A DNA stretch of 64,000 nt from CAIKMD01 sp963702925 (GCA_963702925.1 OY969771.1:2356001-2420000), one strand, 5' to 3'. Counted from the stretch's first letter, positions 16,921 through 25,864 are shown. Translations and numbers: made by a program. Notes: generated by a model from the sequence alone, not told the origin.

Positions 16921-17628
16921 ATGACGACGCACGCCACCGTTTCCCGCGAAGCCTGGCTCGACGCGCGCAAGGAGCTGCTCGCGAAGGAGAGAGCCTTCAC
17001 CAGGCTGCGCGACGAACTCAGCGCGCAACGACGCGCCTTGCCCTGGGTCGAGATCGAGGATTACGCCTTCGACGGTCCGAGCGGCAGGCTGCGCCTGTCG
17101 GATCTTTTCCGCGGGCGAAGCCAGCTTGTGATCTATCATCTCATGTTCCACCCGGATTGGAACGCCGCCTGCAAAAGCTGCTCCTTCTGGGCCGACAATT
17201 TTGCGAACATCATCGTGCATCTCAACGCGCGCGACACCAACCTCGCGGCGGTCTCGCGCGCACCGGTCGCGAAGCTCGAAGCCTTCAAGCGGCGCATGGG
17301 ATGGCAGTTCGAATGGGTGTCGTGCGGTGCCGAAGGCGGCTTCAACCGCGATTTCGGCACGGCCTTTTTGACAGGCGATACGGCCCATCCGGGGAGCAGC
17401 TACAATTACGGCACGTCGCCGTTCGGCGGCGAAGACGCGCCCGGTCTCAGCGTCTTCTGCAAGGACGCGGACGCGACAATCTATCATACCTATTCCTGCT
17501 ACGCGCGCGGCCTCGATATGCTCAATCTCGCTTATCACTATCTCGACATCGTACCCAAAGGCCGTGACGAGAGTGGATTGAGACACCCGATGGCGTGGGT
17601 TCGTTTGCACGACGAGTACGGCAAATAG
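16921..17628 (+). CDS. DUF899 family thioredoxin-like protein
   Basis: A 235-residue DUF899 protein with a thioredoxin-like fold. Marks are REAWLDARKELLAKERAFTR at the N-terminus, LVIYHLMFHPDWNAACKSCSF with a CKSC pair around residue 82, and a C-terminal DIVPKGRDE followed by WVRLHDEY. It lies 28 bases after the GST stop and is the last gene of the ArsR/SRPBCC/GST cassette; DUF899 genes frequently travel with such regulators. The catalytic activity is not established. It ends in TAG. Confidence 0.92.
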   Translation: MTTHATVSREAWLDARKELLAKERAFTRLRDELSAQRRALPWVEIEDYAFDGPSGRLRLSDLFRGRSQLVIYHLMFHPDWNAACKSCSFWADNFANIIVHLNARDTNLAAVSRAPVAKLEAFKRRMGWQFEWVSCGAEGGFNRDFGTAFLTGDTAHPGSSYNYGTSPFGGEDAPGLSVFCKDADATIYHTYSCYARGLDMLNLAYHYLDIVPKGRDESGLRHPMAWVRLHDEYGK

Positions 17629-17634
17629 CCCGGC

Positions 17635-18096
17635 TCACAGCTCGCGCTTGAGATAGCGGTCGAGCGAATAGCGCCCGCCGCCGCGGAATAAAATCGCGGT
17701 GCAGAGCAAGAGCCATAGCAGCGCGTATTCGATCCCGCGATTGGTCCAGAAATAGCCGAACTGCCATTGGAATTGCGTGATGATCACGGCCATCTCGATC
17801 CAAATGGCGGCGGCGGCAAGCCGCGTGAACAAGCCCAAGGCGAGGAACGCCGCGCCGAAGGACTCGGTCAGCATCATGAGCCAGGCGAGCACGAACGGAA
17901 ACGGCAGGCCGTGTTGTGCGATGGTATTGGCATAAGTGCCGGGCGTCATCGCTAGGAGTTTTTGGATGCCGTGCGGCACCAAGACGGCGCCAGTTGCAAA
18001 TCGTATGAAGGCATAGGCGAGCCGCGCACCGGCTTGATAGACGCCAGCGAGACCCGGAAAGACCAAGCGTTCGGGATCGACAAAATCGTCGCTCAT
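17635..18096 (-). CDS. DoxX family membrane protein
   Basis: A 153-residue DoxX/DUF4389-like inner-membrane protein with four hydrophobic helices. The first includes IRFATGAVLVPHGIQKLL, followed by LAWLMMLTESFGAAFLALGLFTRL and an AAIWIEMAVIITQ helix. DoxX proteins associate with thiol/quinone redox balance in some bacteria, but the role here is not determinable. It converges on the DUF899 gene (seven-base gap). Confidence 0.9.
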   Translation of the reverse strand: MSDDFVDPERLVFPGLAGVYQAGARLAYAFIRFATGAVLVPHGIQKLLAMTPGTYANTIAQHGLPFPFVLAWLMMLTESFGAAFLALGLFTRLAAAAIWIEMAVIITQFQWQFGYFWTNRGIEYALLWLLLCTAILFRGGGRYSLDRYLKREL

Positions 18097-18120
18097 CTTC
18101 CGCGTCCTCCAGTCAGGCCG

Positions 18121-20643
18121 TTATTCGTTCCGCAGAAACGGCGCCGCCTTCGCGCCGAGGGCGTGCCAGGTTCCGGCAAAGCCGGCCAGCAAGGTAAATA
18201 ATGTCGCCAACACGGTCACGGACGCAACCTCGCCGGACAGAAAGCGCCAAGGCGCGTGCATGACTCTCGTCAGCACGAAATAGGCGGCGAGCGAACCGAT
18301 GATCGCCGCCAGCAGTGCCGCGGCCAGGCCGAGCAGGCCGTATTCGATGAGAAAGCTGCCGGCAATCTGGCGCCTTGTCGCGCCCAGGACCTTCAGCACC
18401 ACCGCTTCATAGACGCGCCGCCGATGCCCGGCCGCGATCGCGCCTGCCAGCACGAGAGCCCCGGCGGCCAAGGTGACGGCGGCCGTAATCCTGACGGCGG
18501 CGGCAATCGACGCGACGATGTTGCTCAAGGTCTCCAACGCGTCCTTGACGCCGATCGCCGAGACATTGGGAAAGGCGTCGGTCACCCTGCGCTGAAGTGC
18601 GGCCTCGTTCTCCGGCGTCGTGCGCGCCGTCGCGATGAAGCTTTGCGGCGCCCCGTCGAGCGTTCCCGGCGAGAACGCCATCGCGAAATTGATGTTGAGC
18701 GAGCTCCAATCGATCTCGCGCAGATTGGCGATGGTCGCGGTCACGTCGCGGCCGAGCACGTTGACCGTAATGCTGTCGCCGATCTTCAAGCCCATGCCGC
18801 GGGCAAGATCGGCGGCAAACGACACAAGCGGCGGGCCGCGGTAATCCGCCGGCCACCAGGTGCCGGCCACGAGCCGCGATCCCGGGGGGAGCGTTGCCGC
18901 ATAGGTGAGACCGCGTTCCGAACTCGTCGCCCAGCGCGCATCGGGTCCGACGAAGGCGCGTTCGACCGGCACGCCGTTGAGCGCCGTGATCCGGCCGCGC
19001 AGACTGGCGACTTGATGCACGTCGCTGACCTCTTGCATGCCGGCAAGCAATTGGTCGAAGGCAGCGACCTGGTCGGGCTGGATGTCGATGAAAAAGAACG
19101 ACGGCGCGCGCTGCGGGATCGTTTCGCCGAGCTGGCTCATCAGATTGCCGTCAACCAAGGCGACCGCGACCAGCACGGCGAGGCCGAGGCCGAGCGACGC
19201 AATGACCCCGTTCGTGGCAGCACCCGGACGATAAAGATTCGCCAAGGCCAGCCGCAGGCCGGGCTGGCGCGGCCGTCCCGCGAGAAACGCCGCGCGCATC
19301 AGGCCCCAGGCGGCGATGCGAAACACCACCAAGGCGCCGATGGCGCCGAGGATGAACCAAAACGCGACCACGCGATCGGCCGCGGTCGCAATCGCCAGTA
19401 ACACAAGCGCCAGCCCGGAGCCGCCGGCGATGGCGGCCGGCAGCATACTCGGGCGCGCGCGCTCGGCTTCCACGGCACTGCGGAAAAGGCTTGCGGCGCG
19501 CACCTCACAGGCCGAGCCGATGGGCCAGGAAGCAAAGGCGAGCGTCGCAAAGAGCCCATAAGCCGCCGCGAGCAAAAGCGGCGCCGGATAAAGTCCGACC
19601 CGCGCCTCGACCGGCAAAGTGTCGGGCAAGAGCGGCACCATGATGAACGGCGTCAACGCGCCGAGCACCAAGCCGGCGGCGATACCCGCCAAGGACAACG
19701 CCAAGATCTGCATGAGATAGGTCGTGAAAATCAGACGACGCGAGCCGCCTAGGCATTTGAGGGTGGCGATCGTGTCGATCTTGCCGGCCAAATAGCTTTC
19801 GACCGCGTTGGCGATACCGACGCCGCCGACGAGCAGCGCGGTCAAGCCGACCAAGGTCAGGAACACGGTCAGACGGTTCAGCAGTTCCTGAAGGTTGGGC
19901 GCCGCGTCCGAGAAGCTGCGGATGCGCCAGCCTGCTTGTGGAAATCGCTGTTGCGCTTGCTGCCGAAAGGCGGCGACATCGGCGCCTGGCGGCAAGCGGA
20001 TGCGATAGGCGTGCTCCACCAAAGTGCCGGGTGCGATCAAGCCGGTCGCCGCAAGCGCGTCGCCGGCCACGATGACGCGCGGACCGAGTTCGTAAATGCC
20101 GCTGACGCTGTCGGGCTCATGCTGGAGGACGGCACGCAGCACGAAGCGTCCTTCGCCGATGCGAATCGTGTCGCCGAGCTTCAATCCCAGCCGGTCCAAC
20201 AGCCCCTGCGCCGCGACCGCGCCCCAATTTCCATCGCGATATTGCAATGCCGCGCCGAGATCCTGCGGGGGTGCAAGGGTCGCTGCGCCGTAAAGCGGAT
20301 AGGCCCGGTCGACGGATTTGAGCTCGATGAGGCTGCGTTTGTCGCCGTCATTGGTGAGCGCCATGGCGCGCAGGCGCGTCGCTTCCGATACCGTGCCATG
20401 CGCGGCGAGGAAGTCGCGCTCTTGGGCGCTTGCCGGGCGCTGCGCCAGATGGAACTCGAGATCGCCGCCGAGCAGCGCGCGCGCATCCGTGGTAAGCCCG
20501 GCATCGACGGCGTTCGACAGCGAGCCGACCCCGGCGATCACGGCGACGCCCAGGCACAGGCAAGCCAGGAAGATGCCGAAACCTTTGAGGCCCTGCCGCA
20601 ATTCGCGCCGCGCGAATTTCCAGGCAAGAGCCAGCGTGCTCAT
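18121..20643 (-). CDS. FtsX-like ABC transporter permease (YbbP family)
   Basis: An 840-residue permease with an N-terminal helix (LKGFGIFLACLCLGVAVIAGVG), a large periplasmic MacB-PCD-like domain, an FtsX domain starting LTVFLTLVGLTALLVGGVG, a central set of helices, a second extracytoplasmic region (about 500-690) and a C-terminal FtsX domain. Ten predicted membrane segments match E. coli YbbP. Its start overlaps the ATPase stop by four bases. With the TesA-like gene divergent, the locus has the same layout as ybbAP-tesA of enterobacteria. Family exports lipophilic or unknown substrates. Confidence 0.92.
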   Translation of the reverse strand: MSTLALAWKFARRELRQGLKGFGIFLACLCLGVAVIAGVGSLSNAVDAGLTTDARALLGGDLEFHLAQRPASAQERDFLAAHGTVSEATRLRAMALTNDGDKRSLIELKSVDRAYPLYGAATLAPPQDLGAALQYRDGNWGAVAAQGLLDRLGLKLGDTIRIGEGRFVLRAVLQHEPDSVSGIYELGPRVIVAGDALAATGLIAPGTLVEHAYRIRLPPGADVAAFRQQAQQRFPQAGWRIRSFSDAAPNLQELLNRLTVFLTLVGLTALLVGGVGIANAVESYLAGKIDTIATLKCLGGSRRLIFTTYLMQILALSLAGIAAGLVLGALTPFIMVPLLPDTLPVEARVGLYPAPLLLAAAYGLFATLAFASWPIGSACEVRAASLFRSAVEAERARPSMLPAAIAGGSGLALVLLAIATAADRVVAFWFILGAIGALVVFRIAAWGLMRAAFLAGRPRQPGLRLALANLYRPGAATNGVIASLGLGLAVLVAVALVDGNLMSQLGETIPQRAPSFFFIDIQPDQVAAFDQLLAGMQEVSDVHQVASLRGRITALNGVPVERAFVGPDARWATSSERGLTYAATLPPGSRLVAGTWWPADYRGPPLVSFAADLARGMGLKIGDSITVNVLGRDVTATIANLREIDWSSLNINFAMAFSPGTLDGAPQSFIATARTTPENEAALQRRVTDAFPNVSAIGVKDALETLSNIVASIAAAVRITAAVTLAAGALVLAGAIAAGHRRRVYEAVVLKVLGATRRQIAGSFLIEYGLLGLAAALLAAIIGSLAAYFVLTRVMHAPWRFLSGEVASVTVLATLFTLLAGFAGTWHALGAKAAPFLRNE

Positions 20644-21320
20644 CCGCCGCTACCTTCGAGCTTGCCGTCGACCAAATGCAGGATTCGGCCGCAACGATGC
20701 GCAAGCTCCTGATCATGGGTAATGAGCAGGAAGGTGGTGCCGTTCTCTTGGCCAAGGTGAAATAACAGATCCATCACCTGGCGCCCGGTCGCGCCGTCGA
20801 GATTGCCGGTCGGTTCGTCGGCCAAGAGCAGCTTCGGCCGCGCGGCAAAGGCGCGTGCGATCGCGACACGCTGCTGCTCGCCGCCGGAGAGTTGCGAGGG
20901 ATAATGCAGCACGCGCTCTTTCAGCCCGACGGCCTCGAGTCCCGCACGCGCCGCTTCGAACGCGTCGCGTCGCCCGGCCAGCTCGAGCGGCACCGCGACG
21001 TTTTCCAGCGCGGTCATGGTCGGCACGAGATGAAAAGATTGAAAGACGATGCCGACATTCTCGCGCCGGAAACGCGCCAGCGCGTCCTCGTTGAGCGCGC
21101 TCAGATCCTGGCCGGCGACCTCGACCCGGCCCGAGCTTGCGCGTTCCAAACCGCCCAGCACCATAATCAAGGTCGATTTGCCCGAGCCCGAAGGCCCGAT
21201 CAGACCGACAGTCGCGCCGCGCTCGATGCTGAGCGAGATGCCGCGCAGCACGTTGACGGGGCCGGCCGCGCTCGCCAGTGTAAGGCGCACATCCTCGAGC
21301 CGGATCAGCGGTTGTTCCAT
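20640..21320 (-). CDS. ABC transporter ATP-binding protein (YbbA/LolD family)
   Basis: A 226-residue ATPase of the MacB/LolD class. Walker A GPSGSGKST is at 42-50, the Q-loop region FQSFHLVPTMTALENV follows, the signature is LSGGEQQRVAIARA (about 144-157), and Walker B is LLLADEPTGNLDG with the H-loop in LLITHDQELA. It pairs with the overlapping permease downstream. Its ATG (21320-21318) overlaps the ATG of the divergent esterase gene in a CATG palindrome, so each promoter must lie inside the opposite gene. Confidence 0.95.
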   Translation of the reverse strand: MEQPLIRLEDVRLTLASAAGPVNVLRGISLSIERGATVGLIGPSGSGKSTLIMVLGGLERASSGRVEVAGQDLSALNEDALARFRRENVGIVFQSFHLVPTMTALENVAVPLELAGRRDAFEAARAGLEAVGLKERVLHYPSQLSGGEQQRVAIARAFAARPKLLLADEPTGNLDGATGRQVMDLLFHLGQENGTTFLLITHDQELAHRCGRILHLVDGKLEGSGG

Positions 21321-21993
21321 GCTTTCACGTCTCTTGCGCCTGTGCTGGGGTTATGACGGGCCAAGCTTCTTTGTCAATCGAGCGGCGGCGCTTGCCGCGA
21401 TCACGCTTTTGCTAGCGCCGCTGCCGGTCCATGCCGCAATCCGTATTCTCGCTTTCGGCGACAGCCTCACCGCCGGCTTCGGTCTTGCATCCGACCAGGC
21501 ATTTCCGGTCAAGCTCGCCGCGCGGCTGGAACAAGACGGCTATGCGGTCGAGGTTGAGAATGGCGGCGTTTCGGGCGATACCACCTCCGGCGGGCTGGCG
21601 CGGCTCGACTGGGCGCTGGGCAACCACCCTGACGCCGTCCTGCTCGAGCTCGGCGCCAATGACGCGCTGCGCGGCATCGATCCCAAGCTGACAAAGGCCA
21701 ATCTCGACGCCATGCTGGCACGCCTGACTGCGGCGCATCTGCGCGTGCTGCTGATCGGCATGAAGGCGCCCGGCAATTGGGGAACCGACTATCGTGAATC
21801 CTTCGATGCGATCTATCCCGCGCTTGCCAAGAAATATAACGTGCCGCTTTACCCGTTCTTCCTCGATGGCGTCGCGCTCGACGAAAAGCTCAGCCAGAAC
21901 GACGGGCTTCACCCGAACGAAGCCGGCGTCGACGTGATCGTGGCGCGAATCGCGCCCGTGGTCGAACAGGTGCTCGGCAAGCAAGCGCGCTGA
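21319..21993 (+). CDS. tesA: arylesterase / TesA-like SGNH hydrolase
   Basis: A 224-residue secreted SGNH hydrolase. A hydrophobic N-terminal segment (VNRAAALAAITLLLAPLPVHA) suggests export. Block I FGDSLTAGFG has nucleophile Ser49, block III is GANDALRG, and block V DGLHPNEAG carries the Asp and His. E. coli TesA is the thioesterase I/lysophospholipase L1 homologue; the genomic arrangement beside a YbbA/YbbP transporter is the same. ATG 21319 is the only ATG start in frame near the signal sequence. Confidence 0.9.
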   Translation: MLSRLLRLCWGYDGPSFFVNRAAALAAITLLLAPLPVHAAIRILAFGDSLTAGFGLASDQAFPVKLAARLEQDGYAVEVENGGVSGDTTSGGLARLDWALGNHPDAVLLELGANDALRGIDPKLTKANLDAMLARLTAAHLRVLLIGMKAPGNWGTDYRESFDAIYPALAKKYNVPLYPFFLDGVALDEKLSQNDGLHPNEAGVDVIVARIAPVVEQVLGKQAR

Positions 21994-21997
21994 CCTC

Positions 21998-22522
21998 ATG
22001 CTGCGGCTTTTCGTCGGTATCGCTCTTCCGCCGGAATTGAAGTTGCGGCTTTCGCTTTTGGCGAGCGGCGTTCCCGGCGCGAAATGGGTCGATCCCGGCA
22101 ATTATCACCTGACCTTGCGCTTCATCGGCGAGGTCGACGAGGGGCGGGCGGCCGATATCGATAGCGCGCTGGCCCGGATTCATGCGCCAAGCTTCGATGT
22201 CACGCTCACGACCGTCGGTCATTTCGGCCTGCGCATGCTCTGGATCGGCGTCGAGCGCAATCCGGCGCTGCAGCATCTTCATGAAAAGATCGAAAGCGCG
22301 CTCAATCGTTTGGGCTTCGCGCCCGAAGAGCGGCGCTATACCCCGCATGTCACCTTAGCCCGCTTGAAGGGGACGAGCGATGCGCGACTTCAGGCTTATC
22401 TCGGCGAGCACGCGCTGTTTCGCGCCGAACCGTTCCCGGTCGATCGCTTCAGCCTGGTGGCGAGCTATCTGACCAAAAGCGGCGCGATCTATGAGGACGA
22501 GGCGGATTACGCGCTGACCTAA
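21998..22522 (+). CDS. thpR: RNA 2',3'-cyclic phosphodiesterase
   Basis: A 174-residue 2H phosphoesterase. The two catalytic histidine motifs are HLTL (His37) and HVTL (His117). The N-terminal LRLFVGIALPPELK and the spacing of about 80 residues fit ThpR (formerly LigT), which hydrolyses 2',3'-cyclic phosphates on RNA ends. It starts four bases after the esterase stop, so is likely co-transcribed. It ends in TAA. Confidence 0.93.
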   Translation: MLRLFVGIALPPELKLRLSLLASGVPGAKWVDPGNYHLTLRFIGEVDEGRAADIDSALARIHAPSFDVTLTTVGHFGLRMLWIGVERNPALQHLHEKIESALNRLGFAPEERRYTPHVTLARLKGTSDARLQAYLGEHALFRAEPFPVDRFSLVASYLTKSGAIYEDEADYALT

Positions 22523-22871
22523 AAAGTGATCGCGGCCGGAGCAGCTGAGGGGAGACTGCTGCCGGCCGCGACCGTCGCGCGCGAAATTAAAAAACGCCGG
22601 GCAACCCTCAATGACACTTGCTGCTCCGGTGAAGTGACGATAGGCGGTCGCCGCTAAAGAAGCATGAAACGCCGCGCGCAATTTCGCCGCGGAAAAGCAG
22701 AAAATTTTTCGCTAAATGAATGAGGTTATTTCGAAGAATTCGAAATTCCGCGCCGCAATTCGTGTTCATCGCCATTCCGGCAAAATCGGCGGATTTTTCT
22801 CACCTGCCGGATTGATCGAGCGGTCGCGGACGCCTCTCCACCGCCGCAGAGCATCGCCGCCAATGCCGCCA
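22523..22871. other. intergenic region with strong hairpin and palindrome
   Basis: No convincing protein gene is seen in these 349 bases between convergent thpR and the chemoreceptor gene. A long stem pairs CGCGGCCGG-AGCAG (22531-22544) with CTGCT-GCCGGCCGCG (22556-22570) with one bulge, though without a clear U-tract. A perfect palindrome ATTTCGAA-GAA-TTCGAAAT occupies 22728-22746 within an AT-richer stretch. The first may act as a terminator for thpR; the second resembles an operator but has no adjacent start codon. Confidence 0.5.
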
Positions 22872-24587
22872 CTAGGCCTCGCGAATGCCTTGCAGAAAGC
22901 GATTGACCTCATTGCGCAGGGCCGTCGCTTGCTTGCCAAGGTCCGTGACGACTTCGTTCAACGCACGGCCGGAAGCGTCAACTTGATGCACGCTGTTGGC
23001 CACAACCTGAACGTTGTTCGACACGCGAACCGTGTTGTCGGATGCGCGTTGGCTGTTGGCGGCGATTTCGCGCGTGGCGGCATCCTGCTGTTCGACGGCG
23101 GAAGCGATGGTCAGCAACGCATGATCCATCCGCCCGATAATGTCGCGCACCTTCGTAACGGCCGCGGCAGTTTGATCGGTACTCTGATGAATGCTGCCGA
23201 TCCGCTCGTTGATATCCTTGGTTGCTGTTCCGGTCTGCGTGGCCAATGCCTTCACCTCGGTAGCGACCACCGCAAAGCCCTTTCCGGCCTCGCCCGCCCG
23301 CGCGGCTTCGATGGTGGCGTTGAGCGCCAGCAGATTGGTCTGTTCCGCGATACCGTCGATGAGATCGACGATATCTCTGATCTGATGGATCGAATCCGCC
23401 AGCGCCCGCATTTGCGTCACCGACTCCTCCACGCCGGCCACGGCGTCATGAGACAGGGCGGTCGATTGGGTCAATTCGGCGCCGATGGCATTGATGGCCG
23501 TGCTCAACTGGTCGGCCGCCTCGAACACGGCCTTGACGCTTTCACCCGCTTGCAGGGCTGCCGTCGCCGAGGATTCCGCGCCGGATGCGGCATTGGCGGA
23601 GGTATCCGTCATGCCGCGCGCCGTGCTCTGCAACCGCTCCGAGGCGGCAGTGAGCGTCGCCAAAACTTCGGCGACTGATTGTTCGAAACGATGGACCATC
23701 TCGTCGATGCGTTGAATCCGCTTGGCCCGCGCCGCCGACTCTTCGGCCTGCGCCGCTTCCAAGGTCGCGCGCTCGACGGCGTTCTCGCGAAACACGGCGA
23801 AAGCCCGCGCCATCGCGCCGATCTCGTCCTGTCGCTCGGTGTCGGTCACGACGACATCAAGTTGGCCGCCTGCCAGCTTTTCCATTTGTTTGGTGATTGA
23901 CGCGACGGGTCCTGTCACGAGGCGGATCAGCGTGTGCCGAAGCCCGAACACGGCTCCGAGCGTCACCGCGAAACCTATGGTCAGCAATCCCGCGAGGATC
24001 TTGCGCTCGCGGCTACGCTCCGATCCGACATCAACGCGACTGGACAGCACGGCGATCACGTCGCCATCCTTCTGCCCCATCGCGTCATGACAAGCATGAC
24101 AGCTCGCGCGATCCGTGCCCCCGCTGACGCCCAATACGATCGGCTTGCTCATGCGGTAACTGTCGCCTTGGAACCGCCTGACGGTTTGCCCTGTCGCCAT
24201 CGCCTCTTTGTCGATGTCGTCTTGCGGCAGCTTGGGCTCAACCTTCGGCGCGGTCGTGGCCATGAAGCCGCGCATCTTGTCGCTCCACACGCTCCAGACC
24301 TGATCGCCGACCGCGCTGGTGTTTCGCTGCGTGAACCACTCATTATAGATCTTGATCCCGATATCCTTCTGATCGCCGGGCCGATTGTTCATGGCGGTGG
24401 CGATGAGGACGTCGAGGGAATCGAGCTGGCTGCTGCTAAATTGCTCGAGGCTGTGTTCCATTTGCGCATTTTGCAGCGCGACAATCGCGCCTAACGCGCC
24501 GCACGACAAAAGCACGAAGCCGGCTCCGGCGAGCCAGGTGAAACGTCTCTGCAGCGACCAGCGGGAAAAGATCTGACCCAAAGACAC
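22872..24587 (-). CDS. methyl-accepting chemotaxis protein with periplasmic CxxCH haem motif
   Basis: A 571-residue chemoreceptor. TM1 (about 17-38) and TM2 (about 197-215) flank a periplasmic sensor of about 155 residues resembling DUF3365/Tll0287-like domains. It contains CHACH at 163-167, a CxxCH c-type haem attachment motif. A HAMP region follows TM2 (TGPVASITKQMEKLAGGQLDV), then a long coiled coil, and the signalling tip EQTNLLALNATIEAARAGE. Haem would make it a redox or gas sensor that signals through CheA/CheW. No chemotaxis genes are near. Ends in TAG. Confidence 0.92.
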   Translation of the reverse strand: MSLGQIFSRWSLQRRFTWLAGAGFVLLSCGALGAIVALQNAQMEHSLEQFSSSQLDSLDVLIATAMNNRPGDQKDIGIKIYNEWFTQRNTSAVGDQVWSVWSDKMRGFMATTAPKVEPKLPQDDIDKEAMATGQTVRRFQGDSYRMSKPIVLGVSGGTDRASCHACHDAMGQKDGDVIAVLSSRVDVGSERSRERKILAGLLTIGFAVTLGAVFGLRHTLIRLVTGPVASITKQMEKLAGGQLDVVVTDTERQDEIGAMARAFAVFRENAVERATLEAAQAEESAARAKRIQRIDEMVHRFEQSVAEVLATLTAASERLQSTARGMTDTSANAASGAESSATAALQAGESVKAVFEAADQLSTAINAIGAELTQSTALSHDAVAGVEESVTQMRALADSIHQIRDIVDLIDGIAEQTNLLALNATIEAARAGEAGKGFAVVATEVKALATQTGTATKDINERIGSIHQSTDQTAAAVTKVRDIIGRMDHALLTIASAVEQQDAATREIAANSQRASDNTVRVSNNVQVVANSVHQVDASGRALNEVVTDLGKQATALRNEVNRFLQGIREA

Positions 24588-24912
24588 GAAAAATTCTACC
24601 TCGCGCCAAACTCGGGAATTGAACGGGACTAAGAAGAGGTCGCAGCCCGGGACTCAATTCGATCGCCATTCCCCCGGGCGGCCGGAGTCCCGGCGTCAAC
24701 AGTAGTCCTATTGATCTTTCGCGGTTCATAAACGGTCGTTTCCGCCCCATGCGCCATAACACCGCATCATCCCGCTCGCGGTTAGCGGGCCGCACGCCAT
24801 GCCGTCGCGTCGCCGCGACGGATCGCCGCGGCCGCGCGCATTCACCCTTGCGGCTGTGGCGGCGCGGGTCTAATTGCCCCCGCCGATCAACGAAGTGTTA
24901 AGGAATGTAAAC
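24588..24912. other. intergenic region with inverted repeats
   Basis: No gene is supported here. An inverted repeat pairs CCGGGACTC (24647-24655) with GAGTCCCGG (24685-24693) upstream of the chemoreceptor gene, and a small perfect hairpin pairs CCCGCT (24771-24776) with AGCGGG (24784-24789). Either could be regulatory or transcript-end structure; neither sits next to a recognisable -10/-35 pair. Confidence 0.4.
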
Positions 24913-25101
24913 GTGTGGCATTGGGCGCTCTACGCGCTGCTGGGCATTGGCGCTCTGCTCGCCTATCTCGCATCGGCGGTGGCGGTGGGGCGATGGCTTG
25001 CGTTCTGCGCCCGCGCGTCCCTGACCACGTCCAGGCAAACGGGGAGGATGGTGCCGGCAGGAGCTGGCTCGGCCAGGAGCCGCAGCTTCGCCTTTCGTTG
25101 A
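24913..25101 (+). CDS. small hypothetical membrane protein
   Basis: A 62-residue ORF starting at GTG 24913 with AAGGA (24900-24904) upstream. The N-terminal half is one hydrophobic helix (WHWALYALLGIGALLAYLAS) followed by AVAVGRWLAF and a basic, Ser/Arg-rich tail. The N-terminus resembles that of the convergent small protein encoded at 25401-25153 (W-x-WAL, IAYF/LAYL, AVxVG), which argues for a real coding function. No known domain. The second half is less convincing and may be shifted in frame. Confidence 0.45.
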   Translation: MWHWALYALLGIGALLAYLASAVAVGRWLAFCARASLTTSRQTGRMVPAGAGSARSRSFAFR

Positions 25102-25152
25102 TGGCGCGCGTCGGCACGCGGCCGGAGCGCGATTTCCCGCTCGCGAGATTCG

Positions 25153-25401
25153 TTACAGCGCTTCCGGCGTGACCAAGCCGGCAACCGGTTTCGCCCGCTG
25201 CCTTCTCTGTCTTTCGTTGAATTCCCGCTCAATTCGCTCGAGCACAGCGCGCCGCTCGTCTTCCGCCACCACGTGCCGTTGCGCCGCCGTGAGCGGCATT
25301 GGCGCTTGAAGGTCGGTTCCCATTCCTGTGGCGAAGGCTTTGCCAACCACCACCGCCAAACCGAAATAGGCGATCACGCCGCACAGTGCCCAGGCCCACA
25401 T
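25153..25401 (-). CDS. small hypothetical membrane protein
   Basis: An 82-residue protein with one N-terminal membrane helix (MWAWALCGVIAYFGLAVVVG) and a cytosolic charged alpha-helical tail (DERRAVLERIEREFNERQRR). ATG 25401 is preceded by AGGAGA at a good distance, which supports translation. The helix resembles that of the neighbouring convergent ORF. No domain or function is recognised. Confidence 0.6.
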   Translation of the reverse strand: MWAWALCGVIAYFGLAVVVGKAFATGMGTDLQAPMPLTAAQRHVVAEDERRAVLERIEREFNERQRRQRAKPVAGLVTPEAL

Positions 25402-25516
25402 CTAATTGGTCTCCTGCCTTCTATGGAGGCGGCAACAGCAGCGTTGAATGACTCAATTCGCTGGCGCCCGGGTTTCGCGACACGATCGTCTCTCTCGCTG
25501 CGACGACCGCGCCCGC

Positions 25517-25684
25517 TTACCAGCGACTCGCGCCGATCGCGGCTACGCTCTCCTCAGCCAATACCCAATGTTCGTAATCTTCGGCGATCTTCTCGATCTC
25601 GTCGGCGATTTTCGCGTTGAAGGTGTTCCGCGCGATCTGCCGATAACGTGCTGCCCGTTCCCTGAGTTTGAAAGTCGGTTCCAT
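25517..25684 (-). CDS. small hypothetical protein
   Basis: A 55-residue protein starting at ATG 25684 after GGAGA; an in-frame upstream ATG at 25705 lacks this support. It is a helical, charged protein (KLRERAARYRQIARNTFNAK and IADEIEKIAEDYEHW) resembling the short RERAxxYRxLA-type proteins seen in many rhizobial-like genomes. Function unknown. Confidence 0.6.
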   Translation of the reverse strand: MEPTFKLRERAARYRQIARNTFNAKIADEIEKIAEDYEHWVLAEESVAAIGASRW

Positions 25685-25864
25685 GGGCAATCTCCAGAGC
25701 ATCATCTGGGACTATAGATACGCAGGCTCACGCCAAGAGTGGAGTGTCCATTTTGTGGCTGTTGCAGGTGGCTTTTTTGTGGTCGTGCCGCGTCACGCCA
25801 GAGGCATCGCCGAGTCGCGGCAGCGCCAATGTTGCGTCGCAGTATTATGGAAAAAACACGATAT

